NCBI RefSeq assembly: GCF_000633355.1
Contig: NZ_AYMQ01000045.1
Span: forward strand, 100,465-164,464
Direction: 5' to 3'
Source of the DNA: Serratia sp. H1w
GTDB lineage: Bacteria > Pseudomonadota > Gammaproteobacteria > Enterobacterales > Enterobacteriaceae
DNA length: 64,000 bases
Shown here: piece after piece, positions 36,814 to 43,845 of the stretch
Numbering within the stretch: the first letter of the stretch is position 1
How the letters are laid out: the number at the start of each line of letters is the position of its first letter
The notes under the pieces: model-generated
What the model was told of the DNA's origin: nothing
Database searches by the model: none
What the model saw: the letters and a program-made list of their open reading frames with translations, nothing else
Translations under genes and position numbers: made by a program

Positions 36814-36831
36814 GGGCCAGCGTACTGGCCC
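36814..36831. terminator. Stem-loop between glpC and dcrB
   Basis: Perfect 7-bp GGGCCAG/CTGGCCC stem with a CGTA loop in the 38-bp gap between convergent genes. No strong T-run, so probably shared and weak. Confidence 0.5.
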
Positions 36832-36841
36832 ACAGCCGTTA

Positions 36842-37408
36842 CTACTTGATTTTAACCGTATTGAACACGCCTGCCGCCACGTCTTGCGACTGCTGCTGGT
36901 TATCTGCTGGCAGCGTGATTTGCAGGGTCACTTGCTTACCATCTGGCATCATACCGAGCAGTACACCAGAGTAGGCTTTTTGGCCAGCAACGGTGATCAC
37001 GGTATCCAGTTGGCGCATTGACGCACCGTTAATTTCAACCGCTTTGTTGGTGATGACCTGCAGGTTGGCATCGCGGGAGCGTTGCTGTTCTTCCATACGT
37101 TTAGCCAGAGTTTCCAGATCGCTTGCTGCCGCTTTATCTGCAACGATCACGATCACCGCACGTTGGTTGCTGCCGTCAGCATAGATGTGCACGTTACTCG
37201 GCTGGTTGGTCAGCTTATCGCTCTGATCGGCCAAACCGTTCGGCAGGGTAAAGGTCAGTTTGCCATCCAATAAACTCACCTGTTGTCCACTTGGGACGCT
37301 GGCCGCTGCGCTGTCTGCTGGTGCTTTGCTGTCTTTGGTCGCGCCATCACAGGCCGCGAGGCCCAGCACTAACAGGCTGATACCCATCAATTTTGTTACT
37401 TTACGCAT
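36842..37408 (-). CDS. dcrB: DcrB-family lipoprotein
   Basis: Inner-membrane-tethered periplasmic lipoprotein of 188 residues (E. coli 185). In E. coli it is needed for infection by phages C1 and C6 and affects lipoprotein maturation and envelope homeostasis. The lipobox is GLAAC with Cys20. Landmarks are LLDGKLTFTLPNGLADQSDK, QQRSRDANLQVITNKA and LQITLPADNQQQ. It lies downstream of yhhQ/GNAT on the same strand, near its E. coli neighbours. Confidence 0.93.
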   Translation of the reverse strand: MRKVTKLMGISLLVLGLAACDGATKDSKAPADSAAASVPSGQQVSLLDGKLTFTLPNGLADQSDKLTNQPSNVHIYADGSNQRAVIVIVADKAAASDLETLAKRMEEQQRSRDANLQVITNKAVEINGASMRQLDTVITVAGQKAYSGVLLGMMPDGKQVTLQITLPADNQQQSQDVAAGVFNTVKIK

Positions 37409-37481
37409 CTGGTATTCCTTATTCCTTTACAGGTAGAGTTTCTTGGTCGTATGACAGCGCCGAATGACCGATGAGACGATG

Positions 37482-37916
37482 TCACAAGATTTTTTTAAGT
37501 AATAGACGATACTCGGCCACTTCGCCTCTCTTTTCCAGAGAGAAAATCTGATAATCGTGATTAATTAGCATTATTAGCATGGCGCGGAACTGATTACGGG
37601 TTTTGACCCATAGCTGCTGATAGCCCTGTGTGCGGGCCCAGTGCTCCTGTTCCACCAGCAGAGCTTGAGCAACGCCCTGACGGCGAAAGGCAGGTAAAAC
37701 CGCCCCCAGCCAGCTGTAAAACTCCCCCGGCCCGGTTTGATAGCCGAGTTTAAAACCGGCCGCCTGGCCATCAATTTCAGCAATCAAGCCGTGAGTGGGA
37801 CTATCTGCGACGCGTTGTTGCAAATCGCTCAGGCTATGCAGACTGCCAAATTCAGGAATAGTCAGGTAGAGACGGTGGATTTCTTCAAGTGTAGCTTGGC
37901 GGGTGATTAATCGCAT
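37482..37916 (-). CDS. GNAT-family N-acetyltransferase
   Basis: A 144-residue GNAT protein. The acetyl-CoA loop is visible as LPAFRRQGVAQALLVEQE (about residues 78-95), followed by a WVKTRNQFRAML motif typical of a small-molecule or protein acetyltransferase subgroup. The substrate is unknown. ATG 37914-37916 has GGAG upstream; a longer frame to 37946 overlaps a hairpin and is not favoured. It sits between yhhQ and dcrB, where E. coli has no such gene. Confidence 0.8.
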   Translation of the reverse strand: MRLITRQATLEEIHRLYLTIPEFGSLHSLSDLQQRVADSPTHGLIAEIDGQAAGFKLGYQTGPGEFYSWLGAVLPAFRRQGVAQALLVEQEHWARTQGYQQLWVKTRNQFRAMLIMLINHDYQIFSLEKRGEVAEYRLLLKKIL

Positions 37917-37944
37917 GGGCAGTCTCCATAAAGTCAGACTGCCC
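37917..37944 (-). other. Hairpin covering the GNAT ribosome-binding region
   Basis: A perfect 9-bp stem GGGCAGTCT/AGACTGCCC with a 10-nt loop fills the gap between the yhhQ stop and the GNAT start. Its 3' arm ends directly at the ATG and takes in part of the GGAG, so it could both end yhhQ transcripts and damp GNAT translation. Confidence 0.5.
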
Positions 37945-37952
37945 ATACTAAC

Positions 37953-38618
37953 TTAACTCGGTTGCAACTGATTGGCCGGTTGGCGTTCTGCCAGACGTTT
38001 GAGCAGCATATTGAGCAGCACACCGTACATTGGCAGGAAGAACGCCAGGCAGATCAGCACCTTGAAGCTGTAATCCACCAGCGCGATTTCCACCCAGTTG
38101 GCGGCCATAAAAGGATCGCTGCTTTTGTAGAAGGCGATAAAGAAGAATGCCAGGGTATCGCTGATATTGCCCAGGAACATGGCTACCGCGGGAGCAACCC
38201 ACCAGGCGCTGCGTTGACGCAGGCGGTTGAACACCTGCACGTCCAGGATCTGGCCCAGTACGTACGCCATAAAGCTGGCGGCGGCGATACGCGCTACAAA
38301 CAGGTTGAAACTGGCCAAGGCGGCAAAGCCCTGCCACTCACCCTGGAAAGTCACGGTCGAGATCACATAGGAAATAAACAGCGCCGGGACCATGACGGCA
38401 AGGATAATCCTGCGCGCCAATGGGGCACCGAAGATCCGTACGGTCAGGTCAGTGGCCAGGAAGATAAACGGAAAAGTGAAGGCCCCCCAGGTGGTGTGAA
38501 AGCCGAAAATGCTGATCGGTAACTGCACCAGATAGTTGCTGGAGGTAATGATGGCAATATGGAATAGCGATAGCCAAATCAACGCGATTAAGCGTTGTCG
38601 ATCGGTAAACGAATACAT
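37953..38618 (-). CDS. yhhQ: Queuosine precursor transporter YhhQ
   Basis: Inner-membrane importer of preQ0/preQ1 (COG1738, DUF165), feeding tRNA queuosine synthesis. The product is 221 residues, the same as E. coli. Landmarks are TSSNYLVQLPISIFGFHTTWGAFTFPFIFLATDL in the first helices, RIFGAPLARRII, and GNISDTLAFFFIAF near residue 150. Six hydrophobic segments are present. A preQ1-I-type riboswitch immediately precedes the start, which supports the function independently. Confidence 0.96.
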   Translation of the reverse strand: MYSFTDRQRLIALIWLSLFHIAIITSSNYLVQLPISIFGFHTTWGAFTFPFIFLATDLTVRIFGAPLARRIILAVMVPALFISYVISTVTFQGEWQGFAALASFNLFVARIAAASFMAYVLGQILDVQVFNRLRQRSAWWVAPAVAMFLGNISDTLAFFFIAFYKSSDPFMAANWVEIALVDYSFKVLICLAFFLPMYGVLLNMLLKRLAERQPANQLQPS

Positions 38619-38625
38619 GATGTAG

Positions 38626-38656
38626 CCTTTTTAGGTTATGGGGTGAGGGAACCCAT
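38626..38656 (-). ncRNA. preQ1-I-type riboswitch in the yhhQ leader
   Basis: Read on the minus strand, a 5-bp P1 stem (AUGGG, 38656-38652, with CCCAU, 38642-38638) encloses the loop UUCCCUCAC, and the A-rich tail AACCUAAAAAGG follows. This is the compact H-type pseudoknot plan of preQ1-I. It has the GGUUC and CACCC elements seen in Bacillus examples and a tail like the Thermoanaerobacter one. Loop CCU (38648-38646) can pair with AGG (38628-38626), which is the yhhQ ribosome-binding sequence seven bases before the ATG. Ligand binding would therefore hide it and shut off translation when queuosine precursor is plentiful. Confidence 0.72.
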
Positions 38657-38674
38657 TTTTAACTGCGCGGCGAC

Positions 38675-38702
38675 ATGGTACGCGTTTGCGTATTCAATGC
38701 AA
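38675..38702 (-). promoter_or_regulatory. Predicted yhhQ promoter
   Basis: On the minus strand TTGCAT (38702-38697), a 16-bp spacer and TACCAT (38680-38675). Transcription would start near 38668, a dozen bases before the riboswitch stem. Confidence 0.5.
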
Positions 38703-38817
38703 TGGTTAAATTTAACGCAAACGTTAACGTGCCTTGCGCAGAAAAACTACCGGCGTAAACTAGCGGGTAATCAGATCCGGCGAGGGTTCGCCGATCGTTT
38801 TAGATCGAGAGAAATGC

Positions 38818-39069
38818 ATGACTGACATTTTTGCCCAGGCAGACCAGACGCTCGACGCGCTGGGGCTGCGCTGCCCGGAACCGGTAATGATGGTGCGTAA
38901 AACCGTACGCCATATGGATAACGGTAAAACGTTGCTGATCATTGCCGACGATCCGGCCACTACCCGCGACATTCCGGGTTTTTGCCGCTTTATGGAACAC
39001 ACATTGGTGGCACAGGAAACCGATCAGGCACCGTATCGCTACCTGCTGCGCAAGGGCCTGCCCGAATAA
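38818..39069 (+). CDS. tusA: Sulfur carrier protein TusA
   Basis: Small sulfur-relay protein, 83 residues (E. coli 81). It takes persulfide sulfur from IscS and passes it to TusBCD-TusE-MnmA for tRNA 2-thiouridine, and also supplies molybdopterin synthesis. The active Cys19 is in [27 protein letters not shown] is the second landmark. It is divergent from yhhQ and converges on zntA, as in E. coli. Confidence 0.97.
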   Translation: MTDIFAQADQTLDALGLRCPEPVMMVRKTVRHMDNGKTLLIIADDPATTRDIPGFCRFMEHTLVAQETDQAPYRYLLRKGLPE

Positions 39070-39086
39070 TCATAGCGTTGTTGACT

Positions 39087-39106
39087 GGGCGCGGCATGCC
39101 ACGCCC
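39087..39106. terminator. Palindrome between tusA and zntA (member of a repeat family)
   Basis: GGGCGCGGC-AT-GCCACGCCC, a 9-bp arm palindrome with one mismatch, between convergent stops. The same block with two changes, including the following CGTCTAT, recurs at 42730-42749. It is probably a dispersed intergenic repeat that serves as a terminator. Confidence 0.55.
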
Positions 39107-39117
39107 GTCTATCTACA

Positions 39118-41439
39118 CTATTGGCGTTTCCTCAGCAGCCGCAAAGCGTTGGCGGTTACCAGCGCGGTCGCACCGGAGTCTGCCAATACGGCCAACCACA
39201 GGCCGGTTAGCCCCAGCAGAGTGGTGACCAGGAAGATCGCTTTCAGCCCCAGCGCAATGGTAATGTTTTGGCGAATATTGGCATGGGTTGCGCGGGAGAT
39301 ACGGATCATCTCTGCGACGCCGACCAACCGGTTGTGTGTCAGGGCAGCATCCGCTGTTTCCAGCGCGACATCGGTGCCACTCCCCATCGCAATCCCAATG
39401 CTGGCGGCCTTCATCGCCGGAGCATCGTTGATCCCGTCGCCGATCATGACGGTGGGTTGCAGCTTGCTCAACTCGGTTACCGCTTTCACTTTGTCTTCCG
39501 GCATTAGCCCGGCGCGATAATCGATCCCCAGCTCACTGGCAATAGCGGCCGCCGCGCGTGGGTTATCCCCAGTGAGCATCACGCCACGTATCCCTAGCTG
39601 TGCCAACTCGGTAATCGCCTGTTTGGCGTCGCCGCGCAAAGTGTCACGTAATGCCAACAGGCCGATAGCTTGGCCATCCTGTAATACCACCACCGCGGTT
39701 TTACCCGCCGTCTCCAGCGTCTCAACGCGACTACGCCATTCGTTGGTTAACTGGCTTTCTGTCAACTTGCCCGGGGCGCTGATCAGGATGGTTTTACCGT
39801 CAACAGTCCCTTCAACGCCGATGCCTGCCAACGCTCGACGGCCTTCGGCCAGCGATAATGCCGCCCCGTTTTCCGCCGCGCGATTGACGATGGCCTGTGC
39901 CAATGGATGGTGCGAACCTGCCTCGACAGCTGCTGCGATGGCCAGCAATTGTTGCTCGCTGAGGCCATCTGCTGGCAGTATGTCGGTCACCGTCGGTTTA
40001 CCTTCGGTCAGCGTACCGGTTTTGTCGAATGCGATGGTCTGCACTTGGCCCAGTTGTTCCAGAGCTGCGCCGCCTTTAATCAGTGCACCCCGGCGTGTTG
40101 CCGCGGCAAGGCCGGAGGTAATCGCTGCTGGCGTAGAGATTACCAAGGCACATGGGCAACCGATCAGCAACAGGGTCAGGCCACGGTAGATCCACATCTC
40201 CCAGGGTTCGGCAAACAGCAACGGTGGCACCAGGATCACTGCCACAGCCAGCAACATGATTGCCGGAGTGTAGTAGCGGCTGAAACGATCGAGGAAGCGT
40301 TCAATCGGCGCTCTGCGCTCTTCGGCCTCTTCAATCAGTTGCAGAATACGGTCGATGGCATTGTTGCCCGGTTCGGAAATGACCTTCATCTGAGCGGCCT
40401 GATCGACGGACAGGCTACCCGCAGCCACTTTCTCACCTTGCTGCCGTTCTACCGGTACGGATTCACCGGTTAACGCGCTTTCGTCAAAGCTGGCGAACGG
40501 GTTGAGCAATTCGGCATCGGCAGGCAAACGGCCACCGGGCGCGATTTCTATCACGTCACCGGGGCGCAGGCTGGCCACAGCAACGCGTTTGCGTTCACCC
40601 CCCTGGATAAGCAGGGCATCTTCCGGCACCAGTTCCATCAGCGCCTTCACGCCACGGCGTGCACGGTTGGCCGCGTAGGATTCCAGCAATTCCCCCACCA
40701 TAAACAGCAGCAGTACCATGGCCGCTTCGGCAGTGGCACCGATAAACAGCGCACCGATGGCGGCAACGCTCATCAGGGTTTCTATGGCGAACGGTGTGCC
40801 TGAGCGGATCAGACGTAAGGCTTTGCTGGCAACGGGGGCCAGGCCGACTAACGTAGTGGCGATAAAGGCAATTTCGCCGAGGCGTGGGTTAAAAGCGTCC
40901 AGGATCCAACTGAGCACCATCAGTACGGAGATCAACACGATGGGGCCGTACTCGCCCAGACGGGAGGCTTGCGGCTCAGCAGAATTGGCCGCCGGGGTTG
41001 CCCCCAGCAGGGTAAATCCGGCCTGTTTTACCGCATCCTGCACCCGCATGCTGACGTCGGATTGGGCATCTACCACCAGTTTTTCGGTGGCAAACAACAC
41101 CCGAGCACTATCGACGCCGGGGATCGACGTTACGGCATTCTCGATTTTCTTGGCACAGCTCGGGCAGTCCATGCCGGTCACTTTCCAACTGAAACGCTGG
41201 CTGCCGGAAGGGGGAGCGGCAGCCAGCCTGTCGCTTTCCTCATCCGGATCGTTGGGGCCATCGCCACTGCAACAGCTGGCTCCGTGCTCATGGGCCGATT
41301 CATGGTTATGAGCGGGAGTTTCCCCTACCGTGGTTTTTTCACTGCAACAGCCATGTTGGGTTTTGGCATGGTCATGACCACAGCCGCAGCCATGATCGTG
41401 GTTATGTTCTTGATGCTGATGTTCTTTATGAGTGTGCAT
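39118..41439 (-). CDS. zntA: Zn(II)/Cd(II)/Pb(II)-translocating P-type ATPase ZntA
   Basis: Inner-membrane P1B-ATPase that exports zinc, cadmium and lead; 773 residues. It begins with a strikingly His/Cys-rich stretch (about residues 1-55, with clusters such as HNHDHGCGCGHDH and CCSGDG), then a metal-binding domain with GMDCPSC. The membrane CPC motif is GCPCALVISTP, the phosphorylated aspartate is in DKTGTLTEG, and GDGINDAPA forms the hinge. ATG 41437-41439 was chosen with GGGGG upstream. The promoter upstream has ZntR architecture. Confidence 0.97.
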   Translation of the reverse strand: MHTHKEHQHQEHNHDHGCGCGHDHAKTQHGCCSEKTTVGETPAHNHESAHEHGASCCSGDGPNDPDEESDRLAAAPPSGSQRFSWKVTGMDCPSCAKKIENAVTSIPGVDSARVLFATEKLVVDAQSDVSMRVQDAVKQAGFTLLGATPAANSAEPQASRLGEYGPIVLISVLMVLSWILDAFNPRLGEIAFIATTLVGLAPVASKALRLIRSGTPFAIETLMSVAAIGALFIGATAEAAMVLLLFMVGELLESYAANRARRGVKALMELVPEDALLIQGGERKRVAVASLRPGDVIEIAPGGRLPADAELLNPFASFDESALTGESVPVERQQGEKVAAGSLSVDQAAQMKVISEPGNNAIDRILQLIEEAEERRAPIERFLDRFSRYYTPAIMLLAVAVILVPPLLFAEPWEMWIYRGLTLLLIGCPCALVISTPAAITSGLAAATRRGALIKGGAALEQLGQVQTIAFDKTGTLTEGKPTVTDILPADGLSEQQLLAIAAAVEAGSHHPLAQAIVNRAAENGAALSLAEGRRALAGIGVEGTVDGKTILISAPGKLTESQLTNEWRSRVETLETAGKTAVVVLQDGQAIGLLALRDTLRGDAKQAITELAQLGIRGVMLTGDNPRAAAAIASELGIDYRAGLMPEDKVKAVTELSKLQPTVMIGDGINDAPAMKAASIGIAMGSGTDVALETADAALTHNRLVGVAEMIRISRATHANIRQNITIALGLKAIFLVTTLLGLTGLWLAVLADSGATALVTANALRLLRKRQ

Positions 41440-41478
41440 AGCGCCCCCTTCAGGCAATCCATTATCTTCTCAGCATGA

Positions 41479-41510
41479 ACTCTACACCTTGGAGCTGACT
41501 CCAGAGTCAA
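41479..41510 (-). promoter_or_regulatory. ZntR-type promoter/operator of zntA
   Basis: On the minus strand TTGACT (41510-41505) and TAGAGT (41484-41479) are separated by 20 bp, the overlong spacer typical of MerR-family promoters. The spacer carries the dyad CTGGAGTCAGCTCCA, close to the E. coli ZntR operator CTGGAGTCGACTCCAG. ZntR would untwist it when zinc is in excess. Confidence 0.85.
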
Positions 41511-41544
41511 GAGCTATATGAGAATTATTGTTAATTGAAGGGGA

Positions 41545-41570
41545 GAAGGGTTCGGTTGCCCGGACCCTTC
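41545..41570 (-). terminator. Stem-loop after yhhN
   Basis: An 11-bp stem (one G-T pair) GAAGGGTTCGG/CCGGACCCTTC with a TTGC loop, directly after the yhhN stop and before the zntA promoter. It would insulate zntA from yhhN transcription, although the T-run is poor. Confidence 0.5.
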
Positions 41571-41578
41571 ACCGGAGA

Positions 41579-42205
41579 TCAGAGATACAACGAGCGGACG
41601 ATGAGGAAATGCCCGGAGAAGTAGCAGAAGGCGACCACAGCGTCTGCCGCGCGGAAGGTAAAGCGATAGCGGTTCAGCAGCCAGACGATATTCGCCAACA
41701 GCAGCAGCGAGGTGCCCGCCAGCAATGAGAAGCCAAAGTCGGTACTGCGCAGGAAATACTGTTCCCCCGCCAGCCACACCATCAGCAACGTCATGGCAAC
41801 CAGCGTGGCGATTGGCCAGCGCATTTCTTCCAGGCGACTCCAGATGATAGCCAGTAGTAGCGCACCAATCACCAGCAATACCAGCGGCAACGGCCAGAAC
41901 AGACTGAAGGTCATCTGGCTGGCAAAGCTCAGGGTATACAACAGATGCGAGAGGAAGAAAGCACCGATAGCATACAGCACCCGCTCACGCGGCAGCAGCA
42001 GCAAGGCATCGCCCGCCAGCGTTGCCAACAGACCCAAAACGATCAGGTAACCTGCGGGGCCCAATACCGGCGCCTGCCAGGCCAATAGCAGCAACAGCAG
42101 CAAGGTGACCGGTTTAAACACCCAGCGCTGCCAGCGCGGGCCGCGATAGGAGGCATCAACGAACAACCAACCGGAAAAAAATACGGCAAGGAACGGCCAA
42201 CTCAT
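41579..42205 (-). CDS. yhhN: YhhN/TMEM86-family membrane protein
   Basis: Inner-membrane protein of 208 residues, the same length as E. coli YhhN, with seven or eight hydrophobic segments. The family includes mammalian TMEM86B lysoplasmalogenase, but bacterial members are uncharacterised. Landmarks are [31 protein letters not shown] and the C-terminal [21 protein letters not shown]. It lies just upstream of zntA on the same strand and is divergent from yhhM. Confidence 0.9.
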   Translation of the reverse strand: MSWPFLAVFFSGWLFVDASYRGPRWQRWVFKPVTLLLLLLLAWQAPVLGPAGYLIVLGLLATLAGDALLLLPRERVLYAIGAFFLSHLLYTLSFASQMTFSLFWPLPLVLLVIGALLLAIIWSRLEEMRWPIATLVAMTLLMVWLAGEQYFLRSTDFGFSLLAGTSLLLLANIVWLLNRYRFTFRAADAVVAFCYFSGHFLIVRSLYL

Positions 42206-42369
42206 ATGTCTTCCTTATTTATCATGGGAGCTGGGATAACCCGCTCCAGGTTGTCACATTCACAGTGTAAGCAGCGCGCAGGGGTTCGACAATGCTTTCT
42301 TCTGAATGCTATGTTTACGCCGTTTTCGGTGTGAATGACATCCGCCGCATAAAAAGAGGAAAGCCTTTG

Positions 42370-42729
42370 ATGAGTAAGCCACCGCTGTTTTTTGTTGCCG
42401 TGATCGCGCTGATTGCGGTGCTGGCGACCCGCCAGTACCTCAACAAACGCCGCCAGGATGTGGATAATGACCGCCAACCGGTGCGCACATTGCAGGTGGA
42501 AGTCAGTGCCAAGCGGGAGTTTCCCTCGCCGAATCGTCGTTCGCGGCAGCGGGAAAACATCGTGGTGGAAGATATGCGTTACGAAGTGTACTTCCGGCCG
42601 TTGACCGGCGGCAGTGAGATCAAAATACCGCTACCACAGCAGCAATATAATCAAATAGATAAAGGCGAGAAGGGCACGCTGAGCCTACAGGGCACCCGCT
42701 TTATCTCTTTCACGGCACAAACTCTGTAG
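42370..42729 (+). CDS. yhhM: DUF2500 protein YhhM
   Basis: 119 residues, the same length as E. coli YhhM. A single N-terminal transmembrane helix (SKPPLFFVAVIALIAVLATR) is followed by a small soluble domain with NRRSRQREN, RYEVYFRPLTGG and KGEKGTLSLQGTRFISF. Function unknown. ATG 42370 follows AGAGGA and matches the family start; a longer frame to 42292 runs into the yhhN control region. Confidence 0.9.
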   Translation: MSKPPLFFVAVIALIAVLATRQYLNKRRQDVDNDRQPVRTLQVEVSAKREFPSPNRRSRQRENIVVEDMRYEVYFRPLTGGSEIKIPLPQQQYNQIDKGEKGTLSLQGTRFISFTAQTL

Positions 42730-42758
42730 GGGCGCCGCATGCCATGCCCGTCTATTTT
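42730..42758 (+). terminator. Terminator of yhhM, repeat copy
   Basis: Starts on the base after the yhhM stop: GGGCGCCGCATGCCATGCCC can fold on itself and is followed by CTATTTTTT. It is near-identical to the block at 39087-39106. Confidence 0.6.
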
Positions 42759-43024
42759 TTCTTTAGCGGCGGCTGCTTTTTCTGCCAGTCCAACAGCTCA
42801 AACACGCCAAAGATAAAGATCTTGGTTTCCAGCCAGCGGCTAATGGGTTGGTCTTTCGGTTGGGTAGATTTCAATAGCACCAGTTGCAACCCGTGCATCA
42901 CCACCATAAAGAACAACGCCACGTTGATGAAGTAGGTTAGCGGCTTAGGGTACGGGTGGAACAGATTGGCGAGCAGAAAGCCCCATACGCACAGCATTAG
43001 CAGACGGCCCAGATTAATCAGCAT
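42752..43024 (-). CDS. yhhL: DUF1145 membrane protein YhhL
   Basis: 90-residue inner-membrane protein (E. coli 89) with two or three hydrophobic segments, including LMLCVWGFLLANLFHPYPKPLTYF. The C-terminus is basic (KKQPPLKKK). Function unknown. Its start at 43022-43024 overlaps the end of rsmD by 11 bp on the same strand, so the two are cotranscribed; a longer frame continues into rsmD and is rejected. Confidence 0.9.
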   Translation of the reverse strand: MLINLGRLLMLCVWGFLLANLFHPYPKPLTYFINVALFFMVVMHGLQLVLLKSTQPKDQPISRWLETKIFIFGVFELLDWQKKQPPLKKK

Positions 43025-43637
43025 GTTCGGTGTTCTCTTCGAGGGAACGGAGGTAAAGGCGATAGGCGACCTGGCCGGCGACCTTCTCACGATGCAATGT
43101 CCAGCTTGCCGGGACATCTGTGGCGGCACTTTCGGCTTCCGCCTCAACGTAAATCCAGGCCTCGTTCGCCAGCCAGCCCTGTTGTTCCAACAGCGTGACG
43201 GTTTCGGCCAGCAACCCTTTGCGGAACGGGGGATCGAGAAACACCACGTCAAAAGGTTGTCCGTTACCCGCCAGCCAGGTCAAGGCGTTGGTATTGACGA
43301 CGCTGCCATTGCCCTGCAACAGCGCCAGGTTTTTCCCCAGTTGCTGTGCCACTGGCCGCTCGTATTCCAGCAGCGTGGCGCTTTCGGCATAGCGCGACAG
43401 CGCTTCCAACCCCAACGCACCGCTGCCAGCGAAGCAGTCCAGACAACGAGCCCCGCGGATCACTGGAGCCAACCAGTTGAACAGGGTTTCGCGTACGCGG
43501 TCAGTGGTTGGCCGCAGCCCTTCGCTGTTAGGCACCGGCAGTTTGCGCCCGCGCCATTGGCCGCCGATGATGCGGATCTGGCCAGCAGAGGCCGTCTGCG
43601 GTTTTTTGAGTGCGCCGCGCGGTGGTTGTTTTGCCAT
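43014..43637 (-). CDS. rsmD: 16S rRNA (guanine966-N2)-methyltransferase RsmD
   Basis: Methylates G966 of 16S rRNA. The product is 207 residues (E. coli 198). The SAM-binding motif is LDCFAGSGALGLEALSR, the catalytic motif is DPPF (VVFLDPPFRKG), and GGQWRGRKLPVP near the N-terminus is family-specific. It is divergent from ftsY with about 210 bp between, the classic arrangement. Confidence 0.96.
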   Translation of the reverse strand: MAKQPPRGALKKPQTASAGQIRIIGGQWRGRKLPVPNSEGLRPTTDRVRETLFNWLAPVIRGARCLDCFAGSGALGLEALSRYAESATLLEYERPVAQQLGKNLALLQGNGSVVNTNALTWLAGNGQPFDVVFLDPPFRKGLLAETVTLLEQQGWLANEAWIYVEAEAESAATDVPASWTLHREKVAGQVAYRLYLRSLEENTEHAD

Positions 43638-43845
43638 AAAGAGTCTTAATCGGTTGCGAGGTTAACGAAAAGTTACCGCCATTCTATACCGAATTGCGGA
43701 TAAGTTGCAGCCTGGCAGCGGTGGGGCGTGAAAAACTACTGCGATGAAAGCATTGCCGATGCGTGTTGCTGTGCCAGGGAAAGTGATAGACTCGGCGAAT
43801 TAATTTTTCGCATTTGCAGCCATTGGTACGGAGTAGGGTCAGAGC

